Source of the DNA: Bacteriovoracaceae bacterium UBA6144
GTDB taxonomy: Bacteria > Bdellovibrionota > Bacteriovoracia > Bacteriovoracales > Bacteriovoracaceae
Direction of reading: 5' to 3'
Length of the DNA stretch: 11,674 nucleotides
Assembly (NCBI GenBank): GCA_002435705.1
Contig: DIVA01000102.1
Coordinates: 1-11,674 of the forward strand
Shown here: in pieces, positions 1 through 6,591 of the stretch
Position numbering within the stretch: the stretch's first letter is position 1
How the letters are laid out: each line of letters opens with the position of its first letter
Position numbers and translations under genes: made by a program
The notes under the pieces: model-generated
Told to the model about the DNA's origin: nothing
Databases searched by the model: none
Seen by the model: the letters and a program-made list of their open reading frames with translations, nothing else

Positions 1-885
1 TTTGAATTTAGAACTCCGGGAGGAACTCTCTTAGGGAATACAAAAACCACTGAAGGCTTCGCAGGCGATTTCTTCTCTGGTGTCCTCTCAACCATCCTCT
101 CTACTCCTTGCTCAGCGCCTTTCTTAGGAACGGCTTTGGCTTTTGCCTTCACTAGCCACCCTGCTCTTATTTTTCTCATGTTCACTTTCATCGGTCTGGG
201 TCTCTCCTTTCCCTTTCTTATCACCGGAGTCTTCCCGCAGCTCATCAATTTCTTACCACGCCCAGGACTTTGGATGGAGAAGCTCAAATACTTCTTGGGT
301 CTCACCATGCTTCTCACCGTCGCGTGGCTGACAGATGTCTTCATGAATTTAGTTGATCCAGCTTTATGGGTCTGGCCCATCACTTTGTTCTTTATTACCC
401 TTTTCTTTGGTTTTTGGTTTCGTGCCAAAATTTCTAAAAATATGGGCCTCAACCTTCTCTTCTTTTTACTTCCTTGTGCCATTGTCTTAAGTGCCATGAA
501 AACTCTCGACCTCAAGCCTCAGGACCGCTCTCAGAACCAGATCGGTGATGCTCAGTGGATGAACTGGAGCCCAGAGCTCATGCAGTCAAAAACGGGAGAA
601 TGGGTTTTTGTGGATTTTACCGCTGCCTGGTGCTTGACCTGTAAGGTGAACAAAAAATTAGTCTTAGATACCGGCGAGTTTAGTAAGTTTGCCAAAGACA
701 ACAACATCACTCTTATGCGTGGGGACTGGACTCAAAGAGATGATGTCATTACTAAGTTCCTAGGCAAGTATGAAATCGTAGGCGTGCCAGCTTATTTTCT
801 ACAGACGCCTGAAGGAGAGGTGATTTCTCTTGGAGAGACGATTACGCTTGGAAAGATTCGCTCGTATTTAAAAACTGATAAGTGA
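1..885 (+). CDS. dsbD: DsbD/ScsB-family thiol:disulfide interchange protein, C-terminal part (5' end outside the window)
   Basis: The frame is open from base 1 to the TGA at 883-885, giving 294 residues of a longer protein. Family role: DsbD carries electrons from cytoplasmic thioredoxin across the inner membrane to periplasmic thiol proteins. Seen here: a membrane segment with STPCSAPFLG (Cys at fragment residue 37), which matches the second redox cysteine of the DsbD membrane domain. Several more hydrophobic segments follow up to about residue 165. A C-terminal thioredoxin-like domain then carries FTAAWCLTCK (Cys 211 and 214) and the cis-proline motif GVPAYF near residue 263. The N-terminal periplasmic domain and first membrane cysteine are not visible, so DsbD and its ScsB-like relatives cannot be separated. 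The gene ends inside the 3' end of a convergent gene (18-nt overlap). An in-frame TTG at 136 lies within the membrane segment and is not a real start. Confidence 0.9.
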   Translation, partial: FEFRTPGGTLLGNTKTTEGFAGDFFSGVLSTILSTPCSAPFLGTALAFAFTSHPALIFLMFTFIGLGLSFPFLITGVFPQLINFLPRPGLWMEKLKYFLGLTMLLTVAWLTDVFMNLVDPALWVWPITLFFITLFFGFWFRAKISKNMGLNLLFFLLPCAIVLSAMKTLDLKPQDRSQNQIGDAQWMNWSPELMQSKTGEWVFVDFTAAWCLTCKVNKKLVLDTGEFSKFAKDNNITLMRGDWTQRDDVITKFLGKYEIVGVPAYFLQTPEGEVISLGETITLGKIRSYLKTDK

Positions 886-1140
886 GCAAGTATTCGATTC
901 ACACACGGCCCGATGACGACGGTTATCGGGCTCCACACCCTGACACATTGATTTCTTCTCTCGCTTCTCAAATTCCTTTCTTACGAAGTCTTGAAACTTG
1001 AGATTATACCCCACCACTTTGCCGCAACTGGTTCGATAGACTCCACACTGATCGTCAGAAACACAGAAACGAAGATCAGTCTCCGTTTTCGGTTCCATCG
1101 CCGCACAGCTGGCAGCTAGCAATAAAATTATTATTCTCAT
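868..1140 (-). CDS. Small exported protein with six conserved-looking cysteines, possible lipoprotein
   Basis: This is a 90-residue protein of unknown function. It begins with a short signal sequence, MRIIILLLAASC, followed by a cysteine-rich domain. LAASC is only a weak lipobox because Ala rather than Leu sits at -3, so lipidation at Cys12 is possible but cleavage after CAA is equally plausible. The mature part has Cys26, 32, 39, 66, 80 and 85 in the pattern C-x5-C-x6-C-x26-C-x13-C-x4-C. An even number suggests three disulfides in the periplasm or outside the cell. I chose the ATG at 1140 over the GTG at 1143: a GGAG lies 4 nt from the ATG but only 1 nt from the GTG. The gene overlaps the gpsA stop by one base, so it is probably translationally coupled. 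Its 3' end overlaps dsbD on the other strand. A disulfide-handling link with DsbD is only inference from position. Confidence 0.72.
   Translation of the reverse strand: MRIIILLLAASCAAMEPKTETDLRFCVSDDQCGVYRTSCGKVVGYNLKFQDFVRKEFEKREKKSMCQGVEPDNRRHRAVCESNTCSLISF
908..931. other. Strong hairpin: 10-bp stem with GACG tetraloop
   Basis: The arms GCCCGATGAC (908-917) and GTTATCGGGC (922-931) pair fully, with one G-U when read as RNA on the + strand, around the loop GACG. The hairpin lies 22 nt after the dsbD stop and inside the last codons of the convergent small cysteine-rich gene. No T-run follows on either strand, so it is not a standard intrinsic terminator. It may protect the dsbD mRNA 3' end or act with Rho. 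The minus-strand gene has to encode PDNRRHRA through it. Confidence 0.5.
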
Positions 1141-2171
1141 CACTCTCCATCAAACTTTGAAGGCAACTTCATCATTTCTGTGATCAATTCCTGAGGAGCG
1201 TAGTTCTGATACAAGACCATGTACATTCCCGTGAAAAGTCGGGCGCGGATTTCATATTTTTGTGCTAATAAAAAAGCAGCCTTGGTGGTCTTGTAACCCT
1301 CGACCACAGAACGCGTGGACTGAATGATCTCTTCAGGACTTCGCCCCTTAGCCACTTCAATTCCAAACTGTTTATTTCTCGAGGTATCACCGGTCGAAGT
1401 GAGAATCAGATCCCCCATACCTGAAAAGCCATAGAAGGTCTCAGGCCTCGCGTTGAATACCACTCCAAAACGCAGCATCTCCACAATCCCACGAGTGATC
1501 ATGGCAGCGCGGGTATTGTGGTTAAATCCCAAACCTTCAATAATTCCACTCGCAATCGCCAGCACGTTTTTGAGGGCCCCTCCCAGGAGCACTCCCTTCA
1601 CATCATAAGTGGGAAAGCACTTAAAAAAATCTGTCTGCATCATATCCGCAGCCTTAAGCAGCGTTGACCGCGAGCGCCCAGCAAGGCTCACAAGAGTGAT
1701 TTGTTTATCTAGGATTTCTTTTGCAAATGAAGGCCCAGATAAATAGGTCAACTGGTCCTCATACTTCTCAAGGTAGTCGCGAAACATATCATCCGGGAGT
1801 TCGAGAGTTTCTGTGTCTATCCCTTTTGCCAGTGAGACAAAAGGAATCCCCTGAGAAAGAAACTTTTCAACATACTGAAGATTCTCACGAAAGAAAGGAC
1901 GAATCGCGGTTGTTGGCAATCCGGACACGACCAAGTCGACACTGCCTAAAATAAGCCCATCCAGTTCCTGCCAAGAGAGCGCTGGAACAATTTCTGCGGG
2001 AATGGCTTGGCCAGGAAGATAAGTGCTGTTCTCCCCGCGCTTTATTTCATCGTAGATGTCTTGTGATCGGGCCTTGATAATGACCCGTTTAAAGTTCTGC
2101 GCTAACACAAAGGCGATCGAGGTCCCAAAAGCTCCCGCTCCGAGCACAATCGCCGTATTATAAGTTTTCAT
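1140..2171 (-). CDS. gpsA: NAD(P)-dependent glycerol-3-phosphate dehydrogenase
   Basis: This 343-residue cytoplasmic enzyme reduces dihydroxyacetone phosphate to sn-glycerol-3-phosphate, the backbone precursor of phospholipids. Seen in the sequence: the Rossmann motif GAGAFG (residues 11-16); YLPG at 51-54; LAKGID at 114-119 with Lys116; GPSFAKE at 146-152; and GGALKNVLAIASG with the catalytic Lys201. NHNTRAAMITRG (217-228) and GFSGMGDLILT (248-258) follow, the latter matching the usual GLAGLGDL block, then SRN at 264-266 and VVEG at 289-292. Length is normal for the family. The ATG at 2171 has a clear AGGAAGG 4 nt upstream. It lies 9 nt after the DUF493 stop and touches the next gene, so the three genes form one operon. 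The call is secure from motif order alone. Confidence 0.97.
   Translation of the reverse strand: MKTYNTAIVLGAGAFGTSIAFVLAQNFKRVIIKARSQDIYDEIKRGENSTYLPGQAIPAEIVPALSWQELDGLILGSVDLVVSGLPTTAIRPFFRENLQYVEKFLSQGIPFVSLAKGIDTETLELPDDMFRDYLEKYEDQLTYLSGPSFAKEILDKQITLVSLAGRSRSTLLKAADMMQTDFFKCFPTYDVKGVLLGGALKNVLAIASGIIEGLGFNHNTRAAMITRGIVEMLRFGVVFNARPETFYGFSGMGDLILTSTGDTSRNKQFGIEVAKGRSPEEIIQSTRSVVEGYKTTKAAFLLAQKYEIRARLFTGMYMVLYQNYAPQELITEMMKLPSKFDGE
1145..1148 (-). promoter_or_regulatory. Ribosome binding site deciding the start of the small cysteine-rich gene
   Basis: GGAG on the minus strand lies inside the last codons of gpsA. It is 4 nt before the ATG at 1140 and only 1 nt before the GTG at 1143, which favours the ATG. 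Confidence 0.55.
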
Positions 2172-2180
2172 ATGACCTTC

Positions 2181-2450
2181 CTATAAACTCATCACACCAT
2201 TAATGCGGGAAATAATCTCGTACACCTCTAGTACTTCGTCAGTGTTCGTCACCAATTTGCGAGCAGAGATACTCACGTAGTTGCCTTTCTCGGAAACCTT
2301 CACGTTCACCTCGTGAGAACTCAGGTGCGTGAGCACGTGATCTTGGATCTCAATTTTTACAATAAATTTCCACACATAGTAGTCAGGCCACTGATAATTT
2401 TGCTCAAGTAGTTCTCTGAATTGCTCACTCTTTTGATTGTTTTTATCCAT
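2181..2450 (-). CDS. DUF493 (YbeD-like) family protein
   Basis: This is an 89-residue protein whose whole length fits the small DUF493 domain. Seen: an N-terminal FRELLEQNYQWPDYYVWKFIV block; a central strand region ending in GNYVSISARKL; and the C-terminal EVLEVYEIISRINGVMSL, which resembles the family's usual ending (vYe.i..i.gV..L). The fold in the family is an ACT-like alpha/beta domain. In E. coli, YbeD sits beside the lipoyl transferase LipB and its exact role is unsettled, so no function is assigned here. No lipoate gene is present in this window. The ATG at 2450 has AGGGG about 5 nt upstream. It is the first gene of the operon that continues into gpsA after 9 nt. Confidence 0.88.
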   Translation of the reverse strand: MDKNNQKSEQFRELLEQNYQWPDYYVWKFIVKIEIQDHVLTHLSSHEVNVKVSEKGNYVSISARKLVTNTDEVLEVYEIISRINGVMSL

Positions 2451-2527
2451 TATTCCCCTGCCATTTAAACTCTCGCCTCCAGGAGCCGATAAAGGACATA
2501 GTCCATCACGTCGTACCAGGGAAGCGT
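2451..2527. promoter_or_regulatory. Divergent intergenic region between the DUF493-gpsA operon and the 672-residue exported protein
   Basis: These 77 bp must hold, or lie next to, promoters for both directions, but I see no strong one. The best + strand pair is TTTAAA (2464-2469) and GATAAA (2488-2493) with an 18-nt spacer, each 4 of 6 to consensus. The same two boxes read on the minus strand give an even weaker pair. A short dyad, GGAC-ATA-GTCC, lies at 2494-2504. AGGGA at 2518-2522 is the ribosome binding site of the + gene. Confidence 0.3.
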
Positions 2528-4546
2528 ATGCGTACCTTCATAGGCCTCAGTCTTATTGTAACACTATTTCTGACTTTTCAAGTGAGCGCTGAAGTTCCAG
2601 ACCTTCACTATATTCGCTTATCTAAAGATTTTGAAGCCGCACTGGATACACGGGAGCACTTTTTAAAATCACAATCCGAGCTAGACGCTCAACTCATTCT
2701 CAAAAATGCGCTGATAGGTCCCGAAGCCTCAAGTATGAAATCTCGCTCCACACCAGGTGATGGCCAAGGCTCCATGCTCTATGATGAAATCCGCCATTGG
2801 CTCGAAGGACGCTATCAGACAATAGGTCTTGGACAAGCCGAGCATGTCAGGCTTTTGAATCAACAATTTAATTATGGTGGGTTTAATTTTTCAGGCTTCA
2901 GTTGGCAGAAACCCTTCGGTGGCTTTGGCATTTATGTCAACCGCACACTTTCACCTGATCTCTTCGATGCTAAACGCTGGATCGTGATGGATACATTCAC
3001 CATCCTCATAGAGGCCAGTCATTTTTTAGGACGTCTCAAAGAAGCTGGCGCTGTTGAGATGTCGCAAACTGAAATCGCTGCATTTGCGGGAATTAATTTT
3101 AAACGAGTCTATACCACCTACCATTTCGCCGATAGTTTCGAGGCGGGTCTGATCGCTGATTTTCGCCAGCTCTTTCTTCCCTTCACCGAGTATTCACCCT
3201 CTCGCATCGTCGCTCTAGGTGCAGAAAAAATCATTAAACGTGAAGACACTTGGAGTGTCGCTGCAGGCGGGCTGATCGAAACACCCCCTTGGAATGGGCT
3301 CTCCTTCTACGCAGGTGTCTTAGCTGAAATCACTCACCAATCTCTGCTGACAGTGCAAAGGATGGAAGCCACTGCCCCGCAGGAGTATTTACGAGTGGGG
3401 CTAGAGTCGAAGATTCATAAACGTGCAGGAGTGAGCGCGGGTCTGCAGCTTGATTTTTTTAAACTCATCAAATTCACACTTATGAGCTATGACCTCGAAT
3501 ACAACTCTTCTAAATCCAGAGAGCTCACCTTGAGCTTTAAGCGAGACCATCTTGATCTGCTGGTGGATGGAAGAGAGGTCTCTCAGGAACTGGCCGCCGT
3601 GCTCAAAAAACAGGAAATCGAAGTCGACTACCTTCAGCCCTTTGTGACGAAACTGGATGAGTCGGAATCAGAAGGCTCCCAATCCCGTGCGATGATCCTT
3701 CTCAAAGGAAGCCTAAAGAAATCAAACTTCGAACAGATCAAAGTGATCAAAGATCAAGTCTCTAAAACCTTTATCAAAAGCTATTCGGAATCCATAAAGC
3801 TCGTTCAAAATTTTTGGAGCCGACTCTTTTCAAGCGTCTTTTTTCGCATTTTTAATTTCGCTACATTTGTGACCAACGACGCGGCTCTCTCCCGTAAACT
3901 TCAGATTGAATATGAGGCGACCCTGCCTCAGTCAGTCGACCCGAAACAGATGAGTATTGAAGATTCCGAGCAATTTTCCTTGGCAGCGAGCTTGAGCTAC
4001 GAGGCCTCCCGCACTCACAAATGGACGGATAAAACATACCGTCAGGATGCGGAAAACTTTATGAATCGTTATACTTCACTTCCGGCAAACCTTCGCACCA
4101 TGGTACGCAATAAAAATCTGCGTGCCCCACTCCTGGTCACCACCAACATCCGTATGGTCGGAAGAGATCTTGAATATTTCAGTGAACTCGATCCAAAAAC
4201 CGTGGCCCGTGAGTTTGAATATATTTGCCAGAAGAAAAGCTCGTGTGTAAAAAAGCTGCAGGCCCCCTACGACCTATTTAAACGTAACCTTGGGACCTCT
4301 AAGAAAAGGGAGTTGGTGCATCTTAAAGAGCTGGTTAATCAGATACTTATAGAAATGCATGACCTTCAAAGCTTCTATGTACTGTTCGGAGAAGGAATAT
4401 TCATCCATGGAACATTCAGAGCGTATAGCTCAAGCGGAATTCTTTTTACCACTCAACACTCCCAAGGCCTGTTCAATGGGCTTGGAGTTATTGATACCTA
4501 CCAAAGACTTCACGGGACACGACAGCCAGCGAGTGTGTGGGAATAA
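2528..4546 (+). CDS. Large exported protein of unknown function (672 residues)
   Basis: I do not recognise this protein. It opens with a clean signal peptide, MRTFIGLSLIVTLFLTFQVSA, with likely cleavage after Ala21, so it is exported. Residues about 22-175 are mixed, with a Gly/aromatic stretch near 112-137. Residues about 185-345 alternate polar and hydrophobic positions in short runs (for example VAAGGLIETPPWNGLSFYAG), which looks beta-rich and could be a barrel or a beta-sandwich. Residues about 395-460 are helical with an amphipathic or hydrophobic patch near 426-450. The C-terminal third is helical and basic and holds the only two cysteines, Cys567 and Cys573, which could pair in the periplasm. 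The start is supported by AGGGA 5 nt upstream. It is read first in a two-gene unit, with the Sua5 gene beginning 2 nt after its stop. Outer-membrane or periplasmic location is inference. No catalytic motif is visible. Confidence 0.85.
   Translation: MRTFIGLSLIVTLFLTFQVSAEVPDLHYIRLSKDFEAALDTREHFLKSQSELDAQLILKNALIGPEASSMKSRSTPGDGQGSMLYDEIRHWLEGRYQTIGLGQAEHVRLLNQQFNYGGFNFSGFSWQKPFGGFGIYVNRTLSPDLFDAKRWIVMDTFTILIEASHFLGRLKEAGAVEMSQTEIAAFAGINFKRVYTTYHFADSFEAGLIADFRQLFLPFTEYSPSRIVALGAEKIIKREDTWSVAAGGLIETPPWNGLSFYAGVLAEITHQSLLTVQRMEATAPQEYLRVGLESKIHKRAGVSAGLQLDFFKLIKFTLMSYDLEYNSSKSRELTLSFKRDHLDLLVDGREVSQELAAVLKKQEIEVDYLQPFVTKLDESESEGSQSRAMILLKGSLKKSNFEQIKVIKDQVSKTFIKSYSESIKLVQNFWSRLFSSVFFRIFNFATFVTNDAALSRKLQIEYEATLPQSVDPKQMSIEDSEQFSLAASLSYEASRTHKWTDKTYRQDAENFMNRYTSLPANLRTMVRNKNLRAPLLVTTNIRMVGRDLEYFSELDPKTVAREFEYICQKKSSCVKKLQAPYDLFKRNLGTSKKRELVHLKELVNQILIEMHDLQSFYVLFGEGIFIHGTFRAYSSSGILFTTQHSQGLFNGLGVIDTYQRLHGTRQPASVWE
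4539..4542 (+). promoter_or_regulatory. Ribosome binding site deciding the sua5 start
   Basis: GGGA lies 6 nt before the ATG at 4549 and within the last codons of the upstream gene. The in-frame GTG at 4537 has no comparable site, so the ATG is preferred. Confidence 0.6.
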
Positions 4547-4548
4547 TT

Positions 4549-5481
4549 ATGTCGATTGAAGAGGCCATCAGTCTTCTCAAAGCTGGAGAAGTCATCGGTT
4601 TACCAACTGAGACAGTCTATGGCATGGCCGGCGACATCACTCAAACATCCGCGCTCGAGCGCATCTTCAGCGTCAAAGAGCGCCCTTTTTTTGACCCATT
4701 GATCGTTCATATCGATACGATAGAAAAGGCCCGTGCTCTTTCACAAAACTGGACACCCTTACATGAATCGCTAGCAAAACTCTGGCCGGGTCCCTTAACC
4801 ATCATTACCGATAAGACCGATGCCATTAACCCTCTTATCACCTCAGGTCTCGCTCAAGTTGCCTTGCGCATTCCTCGTCATCCAAAAGCCCTAGCAGTGC
4901 TGGCTCATTTTAAAGGTTTAGCAGCACCGAGTGCCAATAAGTTTGGTAAGACATCACCCACCACCGCTCAACACGTGCGGGATGAATTCCAATCAGAGGT
5001 TTTTGTTCTCGAGGGCGGAGCCTGTGAGGTAGGGATTGAGTCAACGGTTGTATCCGTCAAAGACCCATCCACAATCGAAATTTATCGCCCCGGCTTTTTT
5101 AGTGCAAAAGATATCAAAGCGCACCTTCAGGCCTTGGGTTTTGAAGTGAATGTGGTGTACGCAGAAAGCCCAGTGGCCCCGGGACAACTCAAGCACCACT
5201 ACATGCCTGCAATTCCGGTGCTAGTCAGTGTTGGAAGCGACCTCCTGCACCTCATCGCTCACTCAGAGCAAGAGCTGGCGAAACCTCTTCGTGCGGTGAC
5301 GCTTTTGCCCCTGGGCCATGATGCAAAAATGGCAGCACGAATTTTTTATCAAAATCTTCGAGAACTATCGAAGGGCCATGATGCCATTGCTATCATTCTG
5401 GCCCCCCATCATTTTGAGGAAGAGTGGGCGGGGCTCCTGAATCGGCTCAAAAAAGCAGCAAGTGTGTGGATCAGCCAATAA
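4549..5481 (+). CDS. sua5: L-threonylcarbamoyladenylate synthase, Sua5-type (two domains)
   Basis: This enzyme makes threonylcarbamoyl-AMP from threonine, bicarbonate and ATP, the first step of t6A formation at position 37 of ANN-decoding tRNAs. The 310 residues start with the YrdC domain: GLPTETVYGMAGD (17-29), KERPFFDPL (43-51), LWPGPLTII (78-86) and VALRIPRHP (104-112). It continues with APSAN (126-130), SPTTAQHV (136-143), GIESTVV (162-168) and YRPG (179-182). A linker with PVAPGQLKHHYMP (208-220) leads into a C-terminal Sua5 domain ending in EEWAGLLNRLKKAAS, so it is the long Sua5 form rather than the single-domain TsaC. I chose the ATG at 4549 over an in-frame GTG at 4537, which would add four residues with no ribosome site. 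It starts 2 nt after the upstream stop, so translation is likely coupled. Its stop overlaps the convergent gene by 11 nt. Confidence 0.95.
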   Translation: MSIEEAISLLKAGEVIGLPTETVYGMAGDITQTSALERIFSVKERPFFDPLIVHIDTIEKARALSQNWTPLHESLAKLWPGPLTIITDKTDAINPLITSGLAQVALRIPRHPKALAVLAHFKGLAAPSANKFGKTSPTTAQHVRDEFQSEVFVLEGGACEVGIESTVVSVKDPSTIEIYRPGFFSAKDIKAHLQALGFEVNVVYAESPVAPGQLKHHYMPAIPVLVSVGSDLLHLIAHSEQELAKPLRAVTLLPLGHDAKMAARIFYQNLRELSKGHDAIAIILAPHHFEEEWAGLLNRLKKAASVWISQ

Positions 5482-6052
5482 AACGGAATACTCCTAGTCG
5501 CACAAAAAGATAGAGCGAGAGGGTAAAAACACTGACGGCATAGAAAAATATTTTCAAATTTTTCGCAAGCTTAATATATTCACTTGTTCCCAGCTCCCCT
5601 TTCACTTCATGCTGATCCAGGGCCGCAATCACCCGCGACATATTATTGGAGCCAATCAGAAAGACTTCCCCACTCTTGGTGGTCAGAGCAATCAGCGCTT
5701 TCGGTGAAACGAGTCGGTAGCTTACACAATCTGGATAGGGGATCCACGTATTCAGAAACGGAATCCCTTTATTGTACAAAATACCCTTCTCATAAAACAC
5801 CACTCCACGAAAGAAGGCATAGTACAAAAAACTAGGAAGAACGATGCTGGTGAGGGTGATGAACTCAATCGGATATTTTAAATGAAAACGAATCACTCCC
5901 AAAAGACTCAGGTCTTGTCCCTCAAGAAACTTCAGCTCACCAAAAGTAGCAAGGTAGAGATCATGGTAGAAAAACAAAAAGAGTGAAAAGAGAAACCATT
6001 TGGCAGGGTAAAGCATCGAGGTGCGATAAACCCGTTTTCCACGCTCTAGCAT
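5471..6052 (-). CDS. Predicted inner-membrane protein with a PH-like soluble segment, last gene of the KDO operon
   Basis: This 193-residue protein is of unknown function. Seen: two N-terminal hydrophobic segments (about residues 18-35 and 62-82), then a soluble strand-rich part at about 85-148, and a third membrane segment at about 167-187. The soluble part contains GVVFYEKGILYNKGIPFL and a WIPYPDCVSYR stretch. That layout resembles bacterial PH-like domains attached to membrane helices, but the match is by style only. I chose the ATG at 6052. The open frame extends up to 6121, but that part lies within kdsC codons and reads as an unlikely peptide. The ATG overlaps the kdsC stop in ATGCTAG (7 nt), so coupling is likely, although there is no well-placed Shine-Dalgarno (GGAG is 14 nt away). 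A second Met at 6016 is possible. In many genomes lptC follows kdsC, but I see no LptC pattern here. Confidence 0.78.
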   Translation of the reverse strand: MLERGKRVYRTSMLYPAKWFLFSLFLFFYHDLYLATFGELKFLEGQDLSLLGVIRFHLKYPIEFITLTSIVLPSFLYYAFFRGVVFYEKGILYNKGIPFLNTWIPYPDCVSYRLVSPKALIALTTKSGEVFLIGSNNMSRVIAALDQHEVKGELGTSEYIKLAKNLKIFFYAVSVFTLSLYLFVRLGVFRFIG

Positions 6053-6591
6053 AAGAGATCTTTTATCTCCGGGTGGATTCCCTGAACCCATCGAAGGATG
6101 TCGATGACTTCTCGCGCACACCCCTCACCGCTTCTTCTCTGAGTTACATAATCTGCAATCTCTAAGACTTCCATCCCTGCGCTCGGAACCGTCGCTCCAA
6201 ACCCTGCAGCTTTCAAGAGTGGGATATCGAAAAGCTCATCGCCCATGTAGAGCACTTCAGTGGCCTTGACGTTATATTTCTTCAAGAGATCAAGAAAAGC
6301 ACCTGCCTTATCTTCATTTCCAGCGTAACAGAAATTTAATCCAAGCTGTTCTACGCGCATTTTAACGCTCACGGAATCTCCTCCCGTGATCACTCCGACC
6401 TTGAGTCCGGCCTTCATCAGAAGTTTCATCCCATACCCATCATACACATTGAAGGATCGGTTAAAGCCAACCTCTGCTCCATCATAGTGAACCTTACCAT
6501 CAGTCAAGATGCCATCGAGATCTAATGCCACTACTTTAATGTGTTTTAGTTTTTCAGCATGGACACTTGCGAGCTTTTTAAAATCAATCAT
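6046..6591 (-). CDS. kdsC: 3-deoxy-D-manno-octulosonate 8-phosphate phosphatase (HAD family)
   Basis: This enzyme hydrolyses KDO-8-phosphate to KDO in the cytoplasm, between KdsA and KdsB. The 181-residue length is normal. HAD motifs are in order: motif I LDLDGILTDG with nucleophile Asp24 and acid/base Asp26; motif II Thr69 in VITGG; motif III Lys95 in NEDKAG; and motif IV GDELFD with Asp118 and Asp122. FNVYDGYGMKLL (47-58) matches the KdsC substrate loop region, and the tail QRRSGEGCAREVIDIL fits the KdsC C-terminal GxGxxRE pattern. One variation is ITGG where most KdsC proteins have ITGR. The start overlaps the kdsA stop in ATGA, and GAGG sits 7 nt upstream. Neighbouring kdsA and kdsB settle the role better than the HAD motifs alone. 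Confidence 0.95.
   Translation of the reverse strand: MIDFKKLASVHAEKLKHIKVVALDLDGILTDGKVHYDGAEVGFNRSFNVYDGYGMKLLMKAGLKVGVITGGDSVSVKMRVEQLGLNFCYAGNEDKAGAFLDLLKKYNVKATEVLYMGDELFDIPLLKAAGFGATVPSAGMEVLEIADYVTQRRSGEGCAREVIDILRWVQGIHPEIKDLLC

Noticed and set aside
5313..5384. GGGCCATGATGC occurs twice in sua5, 60 nt apart (5313-5324 and 5373-5384)
   Set aside because: Both copies encode GHDA in the Sua5 domain. The second fits the family's own pattern, so this is most likely coincidence of codons rather than a functional repeat.
5440..5470. T-run after the last KDO-operon gene as a possible intrinsic terminator
   Set aside because: On the minus strand a TTTTTT follows GCTGC, but no adequate stem precedes it.
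6053..6121. N-terminal extension of the PH-like membrane protein
   Set aside because: It would overlap kdsC by 76 nt with an unlikely peptide, whereas the ATG at 6052 gives the usual short operon overlap.
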